In this document: in pieces, positions 1 to 7,664 of the stretch
Layout: each line of letters starts with the position of its first letter
Numbering within the stretch: position 1 is the first letter of the stretch
Assembly: GCA_902492185.1 (NCBI GenBank)
Contig: CABUKY010000021.1
Coordinates: 1-18,356 of the forward strand
Source: an uncultured Collinsella sp.
GTDB lineage: Bacteria > Actinomycetota > Coriobacteriia > Coriobacteriales > Coriobacteriaceae
Length of the DNA stretch: 18,356 nt
Direction of reading: 5' to 3'
Notes under the pieces: generated by a model
What the model was told of the DNA's origin: nothing
The model's input: only the letters and a program-made list of their open reading frames with translations
Databases searched by the model: none
Position numbers and translations under genes: made by a program

Positions 1-202
1 CGCCGGCATCGGTACGCCCCGCACACGTCAGGTCGATCGGGCGGCGCAGGAGCGTCTCGATAGCGCGGCGCAACTCGCCCGCAACCGTCGTCTGACCGGG
101 CTGCTCGGCAAAGCCGCTGTAGGACGAGCCATCGTAGGCCACGCGGAAAACGAGCGTGGCATCGAGCTCAGGAATCGAATTGAAATCAGACGGCGCGGTC
201 AT
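1..202 (-). CDS. truA: tRNA pseudouridine synthase A, N-terminal part (cut by window edge)
   Basis: TruA converts uridines 38-40 of the tRNA anticodon arm to pseudouridine. Only the first 67 codons are in the window, starting at the ATG at 202-200. The visible protein has the family start YDGSSYSGFAEQP (residues 23-35) and ends in GRTDAG, whose Asp (residue 65) is the catalytic nucleophile of the family. A GGGAG ribosome binding site lies about 6 bases upstream. The gene follows rplQ on the same strand, a common arrangement, but a strong terminator lies between the two and leaves only about 35 bases before the start. No promoter is evident in that gap, so expression probably depends on read-through or on a promoter inside the terminator region. 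The identification is firm; the right-hand start is well supported. Confidence 0.93.
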   Translation of the reverse strand, partial: MTAPSDFNSIPELDATLVFRVAYDGSSYSGFAEQPGQTTVAGELRRAIETLLRRPIDLTCAGRTDAG

Positions 203-237
203 GGACGCTCCCAACAAACAGGCAATGGCATTTCGGC

Positions 238-268
238 AAAAAAAGAGGGGTACGCGAACGTACCCCTC
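238..268 (-). terminator. Intrinsic terminator after rplQ, end of the spc/alpha operon
   Basis: Read on the minus strand this is a perfect 10-bp stem (GAGGGGTACG with CGTACCCCTC) closed by a stable UUCG tetraloop and followed directly by seven Ts. It begins 27 bases after the rplQ stop codon. It is the clearest rho-independent terminator in the window and should end transcription of the ribosomal protein operon before truA. Confidence 0.93.
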
Positions 269-294
269 GAATATAGCCTATGCAGACGGATTGT

Positions 295-762
295 CTACTC
301 AGCGGTCTCCTCAGCAGGAGCCTCCTCGGCAGCCTCGACCTTCTTGGGAGCAGCGGCCTTCTTGGGGGCCGGAGCAGCCTTCTTAGCCTTAGGCGTGCAA
401 GGCTCGGTGACGAGCTCCATGATAACGATGGGAGCATTGTCGCCCTTGCGGTTACCGAGCTTCATGATGCGGGTGTAACCGCCGTTGCGGTCCTGCCACA
501 TGCCCTGAGCAGCCTTGTCGAAGATCTCGGCAACGAGCTGCTTATCGCCGAGCTTGGCGATAGCCAGACGACGAGAGTGCAGGTCGCCCTTCTTGGCCCA
601 GGTGATGATCGGATCGACGACCGAACGCAGCGCCTTAGCGCGGGTCTCGGTGGTCTTGATGCGGTCGTTCTCGAAGAGGGCCTTAGCAAGGCTCTTCTTC
701 ATGGCCTTGGTGTGGCTCGCATCGGTGCCGAGCTTCAGGCCCTTCTTAACGTTGTGACGCAT
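295..762 (-). CDS. rplQ: 50S ribosomal protein L17
   Basis: L17 is a large-subunit protein near the peptide exit tunnel. The protein is 155 aa. The conserved part starts MRHNVKKGLKLG and includes residues of the RSVVDPIITWAKKGD region; the core ends near residue 120. It is followed by an Ala/Lys/Pro/Glu-rich tail of about 35 residues that is probably disordered. Bacterial L17 is usually nearer 115-130 aa, and such tails are known in actinobacteria. The ATG at 762 has a GAGGAGA ribosome binding site. The gene is last in the alpha operon, 30 bases after rpoA, and is followed by an intrinsic terminator. Confidence 0.97.
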   Translation of the reverse strand: MRHNVKKGLKLGTDASHTKAMKKSLAKALFENDRIKTTETRAKALRSVVDPIITWAKKGDLHSRRLAIAKLGDKQLVAEIFDKAAQGMWQDRNGGYTRIMKLGNRKGDNAPIVIMELVTEPCTPKAKKAAPAPKKAAAPKKVEAAEEAPAEETAE

Positions 763-792
763 GGTCTAGTTTCTCCTCAAATATGCGAAGCA

Positions 793-1734
793 TTAAGCCT
801 TCAGGCTCAGGCCCATGGACTCAAGCTTGTCCTTCACTTCCTCGATCGACTTAACACCGAAGTTACGGATGTTGAGCAGATCGTTCTCCGAGAACTCAAC
901 GAGCTGACGGACCGAGTGAATGCTGGCGCGCTTAAGGCAGTTGTAGGAACGGACGGAAAGGTCCAGATCCTCGATCTGCTTGTCCAGCTCGGCGTTGTCG
1001 TTTGTGACCTCGGGAGCGAAGATCGAAGCCTCCTCCTCGACCTCGGGGGTCTCGGCAAGGTTCATAAAGGCGGCCATATGCTGGTTGATGATATTGGCAG
1101 CCTGGACCACGGCGTCGCGCGGGGCGATGGAGCCGTTGGTCTCGATCTCGAGGACAAGGCGGTCGTAGTCGGTGTGCTGACCGACACGGCAAGCCTCAAC
1201 GAGCTTGGCGCAACGGGAAACCGGCGAGTACAGCGAGTCGACGTGGATCACACCGATGGGATCGTTGTCGCGCTTGTTGGCCTCGCCAGAAACATAGCCG
1301 CGGCCATAGCCGATGCGCATGCTCATGGTGAGATGGCCACCCTCGGTGAGCGTAGCGATGTGCTGCTCGGGGTTAACCAGCTCAAACTCGGACGGAATAA
1401 AGAAGTCCGCACCGGTGACCTCGCAGGGGCCGTCAACCGAGATGGTGGCGGTCGCCTCGTCGGTCGTGCCGAGAGCCCTGAAGACAAGACCCTTGACATT
1501 CAGGACGATGTCGGTGACATCCTCGACCATGTTAGGGATGGTCATGAACTCGTGCTGCGCGCCATCGATCTGAATAGCCTCGACGGCGGCACCCTCGAGC
1601 GAGGACAGAAGAACGCGACGAAGGGAGTTACCCAGCGTATCGCCGTAGCCACGCTCGAGCGGCTCGACGGAGACACGAGCAGACGTCTCGTTGATCTCTT
1701 CGACCTGAACCTGAGGCCTAATGAATTCTGACAT
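793..1734 (-). CDS. rpoA: DNA-directed RNA polymerase alpha subunit
   Basis: The alpha subunit dimerises to seed RNA polymerase assembly and contacts UP elements and activators. The protein is 313 aa, a normal length. The N-terminal assembly domain (about residues 1-225) carries the signature GYGDTLGNSLRRVLLSS (29-45). An acidic linker (about 228-245, with EVEEEAS) leads into the C-terminal DNA-binding domain (about 250-313), which contains the helix-hairpin-helix stretch LLNIRNFGVKSIEEVKDKL. The ATG at 1734 has a GGAGGT ribosome binding site. It lies between rpsD and rplQ, the standard alpha-operon order. Confidence 0.98.
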   Translation of the reverse strand: MSEFIRPQVQVEEINETSARVSVEPLERGYGDTLGNSLRRVLLSSLEGAAVEAIQIDGAQHEFMTIPNMVEDVTDIVLNVKGLVFRALGTTDEATATISVDGPCEVTGADFFIPSEFELVNPEQHIATLTEGGHLTMSMRIGYGRGYVSGEANKRDNDPIGVIHVDSLYSPVSRCAKLVEACRVGQHTDYDRLVLEIETNGSIAPRDAVVQAANIINQHMAAFMNLAETPEVEEEASIFAPEVTNDNAELDKQIEDLDLSVRSYNCLKRASIHSVRQLVEFSENDLLNIRNFGVKSIEEVKDKLESMGLSLKA

Positions 1735-1766
1735 GTATTACCTCCAGCCTCAGCAGCCCGGATGGA

Positions 1767-2363
1767 CTACTTAGAGTAGAGCTCGACGATGAGCTGCTCG
1801 TTGATATCACCGCTGATCTGCTCACGCGTCGGCAGAGCGAGCACGTTACCAGACAGCTTCTCGATATCGACCTCGAGCCAGCCAGGGACCTCAAAGCGCT
1901 CGGAGGAAATCAGGGCCTCCTTGATGGGGAGGAGGTCACGGAACTTCTCGCCGACAGCGACGACGTCGCCGGCCTTGACGCGGTAAGACGGGATGTCCAC
2001 GCGCTTGCCGTTCACGGTGAAGTGACCGTGACGGACGGACTGACGAGCCTCTTTGCGGGTGCGGGCGAAGCCAAGACGGAAGACGACGTTGTCGAGGCGA
2101 GACTCAAGGATGATCATGAGGTTCTCACCGGTGACGCCGTTCATCTTACGGGCCTTGTTGAAGTAGCCGTGGAACTGCTTCTCCAGAACGCCATAGATGA
2201 ACTTGACCTTCTGCTTCTCGCGCAGCTGCATGCCGTACTCAGATTCCTTGCGACGGCGCTTGGGCTGACGGATAGATTCCTTCTTGCTGCTGTAACCGAG
2301 CTCAGCGGGATCGATCCCGAGCTGACGGCAGCGCTTAAGAACAGGAGTCCTGTCGATTGCCAT
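1767..2363 (-). CDS. rpsD: 30S ribosomal protein S4 (zinc-free type)
   Basis: S4 binds 16S rRNA early in small-subunit assembly and in many bacteria represses its own operon. The protein is 198 aa, with the S4 RNA-binding domain at about residues 88-150 (SRLDNVVFRLGFARTRKEAR, then VNGKRVDIPSYRVKAGD). The N-terminus has only one cysteine (RCRQLGIDP), so the four-Cys zinc knuckle of C+ S4 proteins is absent and this is the C- form. The start is ATG at 2363, with an AAAGGA ribosome binding site about 10 bases upstream. It is 19 bases downstream of rpsK and 32 bases before rpoA. Confidence 0.97.
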   Translation of the reverse strand: MAIDRTPVLKRCRQLGIDPAELGYSSKKESIRQPKRRRKESEYGMQLREKQKVKFIYGVLEKQFHGYFNKARKMNGVTGENLMIILESRLDNVVFRLGFARTRKEARQSVRHGHFTVNGKRVDIPSYRVKAGDVVAVGEKFRDLLPIKEALISSERFEVPGWLEVDIEKLSGNVLALPTREQISGDINEQLIVELYSK

Positions 2364-2382
2364 ATTGATACGATCCTTTCAG

Positions 2383-2787
2383 TTACACGCGGCGACGCTT
2401 CTTGGGGCGGCAGCCGTTGTGCGGAATGGGGGTCTTGTCCTGGATGCTCGAGACCTCGAGGCCAGCAGCCTGGAGGGAGCGGATGGCGGTCTCACGACCG
2501 GAGCCGGGGCCCTTGACGAAGACGGAAACCTTCTTCATACCGTGCTCCATGGCCTGCTTGGCAGCAGCCTCGGCAGCCATCTGGGCAGCGAACGGCGTGG
2601 ACTTACGGGAGCCCTTGAAGCCCACCTGGCCAGCCGACTTCCAGGAAATGACGTTGCCCTGGGGATCGGTGATCGAAACGATCGTGTTGTTGAACGTAGA
2701 ACGAATGTGAGCCTGGCCCACGGAAATGTTCTTACGGTCCGCGCGCTTCAGACGGGCAGCGCGAACGTTCTTCTTAGCAGTAGCCAT
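2383..2787 (-). CDS. rpsK: 30S ribosomal protein S11
   Basis: S11 sits on the small-subunit platform near the mRNA exit. The protein is 134 aa and has the family blocks AHIRSTFNNTIVSITD (residues about 26-41), SAGQVGFKGSRKSTPFAAQ, and the C-terminal DKTPIPHNGCRPKKRRRV. The ATG start has an AAGGAG ribosome binding site. It follows rpsM by 14 bases in the usual alpha-operon order. Confidence 0.97.
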   Translation of the reverse strand: MATAKKNVRAARLKRADRKNISVGQAHIRSTFNNTIVSITDPQGNVISWKSAGQVGFKGSRKSTPFAAQMAAEAAAKQAMEHGMKKVSVFVKGPGSGRETAIRSLQAAGLEVSSIQDKTPIPHNGCRPKKRRRV

Positions 2788-2801
2788 CTATCTAGCGCTC
2801 C

Positions 2802-3176
2802 TTATTTCTTCTTCTTAGCACCGATCTGACGCTTCGGGCCCTTGCGGGTACGAGCGTTAGTGTGGGTGCGCTGGCCGCGGACCGGGAGGCCCTTGCGGTG
2901 ACGAAGGCCGCGGTTGCAGCCGATGTCCATAAGGCGCTTGACGTTCTGGTTGCGCTCACGGCGGAGGTCGCCCTCAACCATGATCTGGTTCTTGTCGATA
3001 TAATCGCGGATGGCGTTAACCTCATCCTCGGTGAGGTCCTTAACGCGCGTATCCACGTTAACGTTGCACTCGACGCAAATCTTCGTCGCAGTGGTGCGGC
3101 CGATGCCGTAAATGTAGGTCAGACCGATCTCAACGCGCTTCTCACGCGGGAGGTCGACACCATTAATACGGGCCAA
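2802..3176 (-). CDS. rpsM: 30S ribosomal protein S13
   Basis: S13 lies in the small-subunit head and contacts the P-site tRNA and L5. The protein is 124 aa with the classic N-terminus MARINGVDLPREKRVEIGL, the helix-hairpin-helix region GIGRTTATKIC, and a basic C-terminal tail (GLPVRGQRTHTNARTRKG ending in KKKK). The start codon is TTG (3176-3174); it is chosen because the family N-terminus begins exactly there and a GAGGAG ribosome binding site sits 6 bases upstream. The gene is 14 bases after rpmJ. Confidence 0.97.
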   Translation of the reverse strand: MARINGVDLPREKRVEIGLTYIYGIGRTTATKICVECNVNVDTRVKDLTEDEVNAIRDYIDKNQIMVEGDLRRERNQNVKRLMDIGCNRGLRHRKGLPVRGQRTHTNARTRKGPKRQIGAKKKK

Positions 3177-3190
3177 CGTAGTCTCCTCTC

Positions 3191-3304
3191 TTAACCCTGA
3201 CGCTGCTTATGACGGGGGTTCTCGCAAATGACGAGGACCTTGCCATGGCGCCTAATGATTTTGCACTTATCGCACATCTTCTTGACCGAAGGACGTACCT
3301 TCAT
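3191..3304 (-). CDS. rpmJ: 50S ribosomal protein L36 (zinc-ribbon type)
   Basis: This 37-residue gene was found by reading the minus strand between infA and rpsM. The product starts MKVRPSVKKMCDKCK and ends RHKQRQG. The zinc ligands of C+ L36 are present as C11, C14, C27 and H32. L36 joins the large subunit late and bridges domains of 23S rRNA. The ATG at 3304 has an AAGGAAG ribosome binding site. The position infA-rpmJ-rpsM is the standard one. The 150-base gap to infA is larger than most in this operon and contains a hairpin. Confidence 0.96.
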   Translation of the reverse strand: MKVRPSVKKMCDKCKIIRRHGKVLVICENPRHKQRQG

Positions 3305-3396
3305 CGTTCTTCCTTTCGGTAGCGCTCAAACTACTTCCCTACTATCTACTCGCCCAGCCGCAGGCGTTTAAAACTATGGCTGGTCTTCACACACAA

Positions 3397-3430
3397 TCCG
3401 ACCGTAGGTTGAGCTAAGCCTGCAGTCGGA
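3397..3430 (-). other. Hairpin between infA and rpmJ, possible alpha-operon leader structure
   Basis: An interrupted stem of about 13 bp can form: TCCGAC with GTCGGA as the outer arm, then a one-base mismatch, then an inner arm built on AGG/CCT with G-U pairs. It sits in the 150-base infA-rpmJ gap, about 92 bases before the rpmJ start, and has no T-run after it, so it is not an intrinsic terminator. A ribosomal-protein binding or processing role is inference only. Confidence 0.45.
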
Positions 3431-3454
3431 AATGGAGTGCGTGTATGCGTGCCG

Positions 3455-3673
3455 CTATTTGTAGCGATAGGTGATGCGGCCGCGGGTCAGGTCGTACGGG
3501 GAAAGCTCCACGACAACCCTGTCACCGGGGAGAATACGGATGTAATTCATTCGGATCTTGCCAGAAATGTTGCACAGAACCGAATGACCGTTCTCGAGCT
3601 CGACCTTAAACATGGCGTTGGGCAACGGTTCCTTTACCGTACCCTCGAGCTCAATTGCGTCTTCCTTCTTCAC
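3455..3673 (-). CDS. infA: Translation initiation factor IF-1
   Basis: IF-1 binds the A site of the 30S subunit during initiation. It is a single S1/OB-fold domain. From the GTG at 3673 the protein is 72 aa, starting MKKEDAIELEGTV and ending YDLTRGRITYRYK. This equals the usual family length, and other bacteria begin with the closely similar M(A/S)KEDVIE. A TTG six bases further upstream (3679) would add two residues and is the alternative; no ATG is available in frame. The ribosome binding site is weak (GAGAAAG). It is the first gene of the infA-rpmJ-rpsM-rpsK-rpsD-rpoA-rplQ run. Confidence 0.95.
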   Translation of the reverse strand: MKKEDAIELEGTVKEPLPNAMFKVELENGHSVLCNISGKIRMNYIRILPGDRVVVELSPYDLTRGRITYRYK

Positions 3674-3712
3674 AAGCAATCATCTTTCTCTAGAAAACGA
3701 CAGCGATTGAGT

Positions 3713-3741
3713 ATTCTACAACACGTATGCACGCATCGTAA
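3713..3741 (-). promoter_or_regulatory. Possible promoter upstream of infA
   Basis: On the minus strand TAGAAT (3718-3713, five of six bases of the -10 consensus) lies 17 bases downstream of TTACGA (3741-3736, a weak -35). It sits in the 98-104 base gap between map and infA, one of the widest gaps in the operon. It would allow the alpha-operon half to be transcribed separately from secY-adk-map. The -10 is good and the -35 poor. Confidence 0.42.
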
Positions 3742-3777
3742 TAACTTCGTAATGGCTCCACAACTAAGTGGAACTTG

Positions 3778-4566
3778 TTACATTTCTCCGCCTTGGAGCG
3801 AACACCAAGCACCTTGCGCATCCGTGGTGAGAATCACCGGGCCGTCATTGGTAATGGCGACGGTGTTCTCGTAGTGCGCGGCGGGCAGGTGGTCGTTGGT
3901 CGTGACGATCCAACCGTCGGAACCCGTGCTCACATGGTTGGAACCCATCGTAACCATCGGCTCAATGGCAATGACCATGCCGGCCTGGAGGCGAACGCCC
4001 CTCCCCTTCTTTCCATAGTTAGGAACGTTGGGGTCCTCGTGCATCACGCGGCCAATGCCATGGCCCACATAATCACGAAGCACGCCGTAACCGTGAGACT
4101 CGGCGAGGGACTGAACGGCATAACCGACGTCCCCGATATGGTTACCGGGAACAGCCTGCTCGATGGCAGCCTTAAGGCAATCGCGCGTGACCTCGCACAA
4201 AGCCTTGGCTTCGGGCGTGGGGGTGCCGACGAAAAACGTCCAAGCGTTATCGCCGACCCAACCGTCGACAACGGCTCCCGTATCGATGGAGATGATATCG
4301 CCATCGCGCAGGATCATGTCGGGGTTGGGAATACCGTGTACCACGGCATCGTTAATCGATGCGCAAATGGTTCCGGGAAACCCGCCGTAACCCTTAAAGG
4401 CTGGGGTGCCACCATGCATGCGGATAATCTGCTCCGCGAGCTGATCGAGCTCAAAAGTCGAAACGCCGGGGCGCACCATGGCTCCAACGTGGCGGAGCGC
4501 CATCTTAGATAGCGCTCCTGCCTTCTTCATCTGCTCGATTTGCGTTGCAGACTTAATCTTGATCAT
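3778..4566 (-). CDS. map: Type I methionine aminopeptidase
   Basis: The enzyme removes the N-terminal methionine from new proteins. It is 262 aa, with the complete dinuclear metal site D95, D106, H169, E202 and E233, and H77 in the expected substrate-contact position. The blocks IDTGAVVDGWVGDNAW and VGHGIGRVMHEDPNVPNY are typical. There is no N-terminal SH3-binding or zinc-finger extension, so it is the short bacterial type Ia. Its ATG overlaps the adk stop codon (ATGA), which implies translational coupling. The position after secY-adk is conserved in Gram-positive bacteria. Confidence 0.97.
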   Translation of the reverse strand: MIKIKSATQIEQMKKAGALSKMALRHVGAMVRPGVSTFELDQLAEQIIRMHGGTPAFKGYGGFPGTICASINDAVVHGIPNPDMILRDGDIISIDTGAVVDGWVGDNAWTFFVGTPTPEAKALCEVTRDCLKAAIEQAVPGNHIGDVGYAVQSLAESHGYGVLRDYVGHGIGRVMHEDPNVPNYGKKGRGVRLQAGMVIAIEPMVTMGSNHVSTGSDGWIVTTNDHLPAAHYENTVAITNDGPVILTTDAQGAWCSLQGGEM

Positions 4567-5189
4567 AGACCGAGAGCCTCTTTGACATCCCCGTACACGG
4601 TCTCGCGAGCCTGGTCACCGTTGACCGACTTGAGCAGACCCTGGCCACGATAGTAGTCAACGAGCGGGCTCGTGGACTTCTCGTAGACGTCGAGACGGTT
4701 CTTGATGGTCTCGGGCTTGTCGTCGTCGCGCTGATACATCTCGCCACCGCACTTGGGGCAGGTGGCATCGGCAGCGGTGCCGGTGTAACCGCAGGCGCGG
4801 CAGGTGCGACGCGAAGACAGACGATCGATAATGACCTCGGGGGCCACATCGACCAGAAGGGCGCAATCGATCTCGCGACCCATGGCGGAGAGCTCGGAAT
4901 CGAGCGTCACAGCCTGGGCGGTGTTGCGCGGGAAGCCGTCGAGGATGAAGCCCTGCTGGGCGTCATCGGCGGCAAGGCGCTCCTTGACAAGGTCGATCAC
5001 GAGCTGGTCGGGAACGAGCTCGCCAGCGTCCATGTACTTCTTAGCCTGAATACCAAGCTCGGTGCCACCCTTGACGGCAGCACGCAGCAGGTCGCCCGTG
5101 GAAATATGGGCGACGCCAAACTCGGCGACGAGCTCCTGTGCGACGGTGCCCTTACCGGCACCCGGAGCTCCGAGCAATACGAGGTTCAT
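4563..5189 (-). CDS. adk: Adenylate kinase (zinc-lid type)
   Basis: Adk interconverts ATP plus AMP and two ADP. Starting from the ATG at 5189 it is 208 aa. The P-loop GAPGAGKGT is at residues 7-15, and DGFPRN of the core follows. The LID domain has a four-Cys zinc site (C130, C133, C144, C147), a feature of the long Gram-positive type. An in-frame TTG six bases upstream (5195) could add two residues, but the ATG is preferred because GGAGG lies 7 bases before it. Its stop overlaps the map start by 4 bases, and secY ends 18 bases upstream. Confidence 0.97.
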   Translation of the reverse strand: MNLVLLGAPGAGKGTVAQELVAEFGVAHISTGDLLRAAVKGGTELGIQAKKYMDAGELVPDQLVIDLVKERLAADDAQQGFILDGFPRNTAQAVTLDSELSAMGREIDCALLVDVAPEVIIDRLSSRRTCRACGYTGTAADATCPKCGGEMYQRDDDKPETIKNRLDVYEKSTSPLVDYYRGQGLLKSVNGDQARETVYGDVKEALGL

Positions 5190-5207
5190 GAGCAATCCTC
5201 CTCTAGC

Positions 5208-6494
5208 CTATTTAAAGAATCCATCGTAATCATACATCTTGATCTGGCCTTCGAGCTTATCGACCGTGTCGAGCACGACGCCGACCATGATGAGGATGGA
5301 CGTGCCGCCAAATGCCTGGATCAGATGGTTACCCGTGAAGGAGAAGATGATCGAAGGCACGATGGCGATGAGCGCCAAAAAGACAGCGCTGGGAAGCGTG
5401 ATCTTGTTGAGCGCGTTCTTGATGTAGGCCGCGGTAGCCCTACCCGGACGGACGCCCGGAATAAAGCCGCCCTGCTTCTTAAGGTTATCGGCCGTGTCAT
5501 CGGGGTTGAACACCATGGAGGTGTAGAAGTACGCGAAGAACACGATGAGGACAACGTTAAGCACCCAGTTGAGCCAACCGGTCGAAAGCGCGGAGGCAAC
5601 TGCCTGAATCCAGCCGATGCCGGGGAAGAACACGGCAATCTGAGCCGGGAAGTACAGCAGCGCCGAAGCGAAGATGATCGGCACGACACCCGCGGTGTTG
5701 ACCTTGATGGGCAGGTAGGTGGTCTGGCCACCCATCATGCGACGGCCCACGACGCGCTTAGCGTAGGAGACCGGGATGCGGCGCTGGCCGCGCTCAAGGA
5801 AAACAATCAGCGGGATAACCAGCAGGATGATGGCGCAGATGATCACCATGGTGATGATGCCACCGGCGTTGCCCTCGGTGCTGGAGAAGATAGCCTGCGG
5901 CAGACCGGCCATGATGTTCGCGAAGATGATCAGCGACATGCCATTGCCGATACCGCGCTGGGTGATGAGCTCACCAATCCACATGATCAGCATGGCGCCC
6001 GCGGTGAGCGTACCGACGATCATGAGGTCGAAGATGATCTCGGGAGCGCCGGCGCCATTGAAGCTGATGCCGAAGCTCTTAAAGAGGAAGAGGTAACCCA
6101 CGGAGTTGAGGATTGCCAGAGCCAGGGTGAGGTAACGCGAATACTGCGTAATCTTGGTCTGACCGACCTCGCCCTCGCGGGCAAGCTCATGCAGGGAAGG
6201 CACGACGGCCTGGAGCATCTGGAGGATGATCGAGCTGGTGATGTAAGGCATGATGCCCAGCGAAAACACCGACACATAGCTCAACGCGCCGCCAGAGAAA
6301 AGATTCAGGAGGGCCATAGCACCTGCGGCGACCGAATTGTTATCGGTCGAGAAAAGGCCCAGCATCCCCTGGAAGGGAATGCCGGGCACAGGAACGTGCG
6401 CACCAATGCGGTACACGACGAGCATAGCTATGGTAAAAAGAATCTTTTCGCGCAATTCTTTGATGCGGAAAGCATTCTTAAGACCATTTAGCAC
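5208..6494 (-). CDS. secY: Protein translocase channel subunit SecY
   Basis: SecY forms the protein-conducting pore of the SecYEG translocon in the cytoplasmic membrane. The protein is 428 aa with about ten hydrophobic segments. The N-terminus MLNGLKNAFRIKELREKILF is followed by the first membrane helix and VYRIGAHVPVPG. The plug region NLFSGGALSYVSVFSLGIMP and the cytoplasmic loops LERGQRRIPVSYAKR and FNPDDTADNLKKQGGFIPG (SecA/ribosome contact loops) are all present. The start is GTG (6494-6492), overlapping the rplO stop by 7 bases; this fits the family N-terminus and suggests coupled translation. Confidence 0.97.
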   Translation of the reverse strand: MLNGLKNAFRIKELREKILFTIAMLVVYRIGAHVPVPGIPFQGMLGLFSTDNNSVAAGAMALLNLFSGGALSYVSVFSLGIMPYITSSIILQMLQAVVPSLHELAREGEVGQTKITQYSRYLTLALAILNSVGYLFLFKSFGISFNGAGAPEIIFDLMIVGTLTAGAMLIMWIGELITQRGIGNGMSLIIFANIMAGLPQAIFSSTEGNAGGIITMVIICAIILLVIPLIVFLERGQRRIPVSYAKRVVGRRMMGGQTTYLPIKVNTAGVVPIIFASALLYFPAQIAVFFPGIGWIQAVASALSTGWLNWVLNVVLIVFFAYFYTSMVFNPDDTADNLKKQGGFIPGVRPGRATAAYIKNALNKITLPSAVFLALIAIVPSIIFSFTGNHLIQAFGGTSILIMVGVVLDTVDKLEGQIKMYDYDGFFK

Positions 6495-6937
6495 GGCAGC
6501 TCGACCTTTCCGCCGGCGGCCTCGATCTTGGCCTGCGCAGAAGCGCTGACCTTGTCGACCTTGACCGTGAACTTCTTGGTGAGCTCACCATTGCCGAGCA
6601 CCTTGACGGGCTCGAACTCGCTCTTGGTGATGCGAGCGGCCTTAAGAGCGGCACCGTCGATCACAGCGCCGTCCTCGAACTTACGCTCGAGACGCTCAAC
6701 GTTAACGGCGGTGTACTCGATACGACGGGGGTTGCGGAAGCCCGGAAGCTTGGGCAGGCGCATGGCCAGCGGAGTCTGGCCACCCTCGAAGCCGGCACCC
6801 TTGGTGCCGCCAGAGCGGGAACCCTGGCCCTTCTGGCCGCGGCCAGAAGTGGTGCCGTGACCCGAAGAATTGCCACGGCCGACGCGCTTGCGGTTCTTGG
6901 TGGAACCGGGCGCGGGAGGAAGATCGTGAAGCTGCAT
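6488..6937 (-). CDS. rplO: 50S ribosomal protein L15
   Basis: L15 is a late-assembling large-subunit protein with a long glycine- and arginine-rich N-terminal extension. The protein is 149 aa: MQLHDLPPAPGSTKNRKRVG, then a Gly-rich stretch (about residues 21-55) and the PKLPGFRNPRRIEYTAVNV block. The ATG at 6937 uses a GAGGAG ribosome binding site that is formed by the last two Glu codons of rpmD, so the two genes are tightly coupled. Its end overlaps secY by 7 bases. Confidence 0.97.
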   Translation of the reverse strand: MQLHDLPPAPGSTKNRKRVGRGNSSGHGTTSGRGQKGQGSRSGGTKGAGFEGGQTPLAMRLPKLPGFRNPRRIEYTAVNVERLERKFEDGAVIDGAALKAARITKSEFEPVKVLGNGELTKKFTVKVDKVSASAQAKIEAAGGKVELPC

Positions 6938-6940
6938 TTG

Positions 6941-7123
6941 CTACTCCTCTACAATCTCGACAAGGTGCTTGACCTTGAAGATCATGCCGCGGACGGACTC
7001 GTTGTCAGCAATCTCGCGAACCTCGCGGATCCTGTGGAGACCGAGGGCACGGACAGTACGGACCTGGTCCTGCTTGCAACCGTTGGTGCTGCGGACCTGC
7101 TTGATCTTGATGGTGTCAGCCAT
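6941..7123 (-). CDS. rpmD: 50S ribosomal protein L30
   Basis: This is a 60-residue protein, the usual bacterial L30 length. The family pattern is KIKQVRSTNGCKQDQVRTVRALGL in which the R-S and the TVRALGL block are diagnostic; the protein ends in VKHLVEIVEE. The ribosome binding site AAGGAG is inside the last codons of rpsE, and the start is 2 bases after the rpsE stop. The order rpsE-rpmD-rplO is conserved. Confidence 0.96.
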   Translation of the reverse strand: MADTIKIKQVRSTNGCKQDQVRTVRALGLHRIREVREIADNESVRGMIFKVKHLVEIVEE

Positions 7124-7125
7124 GC

Positions 7126-7650
7126 TTAGTTCTCCTTACCGACGAACATCTCGGAGACCGTCAGGCCACGGCGAGCCGCGACGTCCTCAGGGCTGGAGAG
7201 CTCCTTGAGGCCCTCGACGGCAGCCTTGATGATGTTGAGGCCGTTGTCGGTACCGAGGGACTTGGACAGGACGTTCTTGATGCCAGCAAGCTCGAAGAGG
7301 GGACGCACAGCGCCGCCGGCGATAACGCCGGTACCCTCGACAGCGGGCTTGATGATGATGCGGCCGGCACCAAAGTGGCCGAGAACCTCGTGCGGGATGG
7401 TGCCCTGCTCGGTCACCGGCACGTGGAACATGTTCTTCTTGGCATCGAGAGATGCCTTGGAGATGGCCATGGGCACCTCAGCGGACTTGCCCATGCCAAC
7501 GCCGACGTTGCCCTTGCCGTCGCCAACGACGACGAGAGCGACGAGGCTCATGCGACGACCACCCTTGACGGTCTTCGACACGCGGTTGATGTAAACGACG
7601 CGCTCCTCGAACTCGGAGGCCTCGCGCTGCTGCTTCTGATTACGAGCCAT
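7126..7650 (-). CDS. rpsE: 30S ribosomal protein S5
   Basis: S5 acts at the mRNA entry of the small subunit and affects accuracy. The protein is 174 aa. The N-terminal double-stranded RNA-binding domain (about residues 15-80) includes VVYINRVSKTVKGGRRMSL and VVGDGKGNVGVGMGKSAEVP; the C-terminal domain carries FGAGRIIIKPAVEGTGVIAG and a SLGTDNGLNIIKAAVEGL helix. The start is ATG at 7650, 14 bases after rplR. Confidence 0.97.
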   Translation of the reverse strand: MARNQKQQREASEFEERVVYINRVSKTVKGGRRMSLVALVVVGDGKGNVGVGMGKSAEVPMAISKASLDAKKNMFHVPVTEQGTIPHEVLGHFGAGRIIIKPAVEGTGVIAGGAVRPLFELAGIKNVLSKSLGTDNGLNIIKAAVEGLKELSSPEDVAARRGLTVSEMFVGKEN

Positions 7651-7664
7651 GTGCTACATACCTC

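Noticed and set aside
280..1731. Plus-strand open frame of 483 codons opposite rplQ and rpoA
   Set aside because: Antisense shadow crossing two conserved genes; the protein is low-complexity and unlike any family.
5106..6491. Long plus-strand open frame (461 codons) opposite secY
   Set aside because: It is the antisense shadow of secY. The product is rich in Asp, His and Arg with no recognisable domain, and open antisense frames are common in GC-rich DNA.
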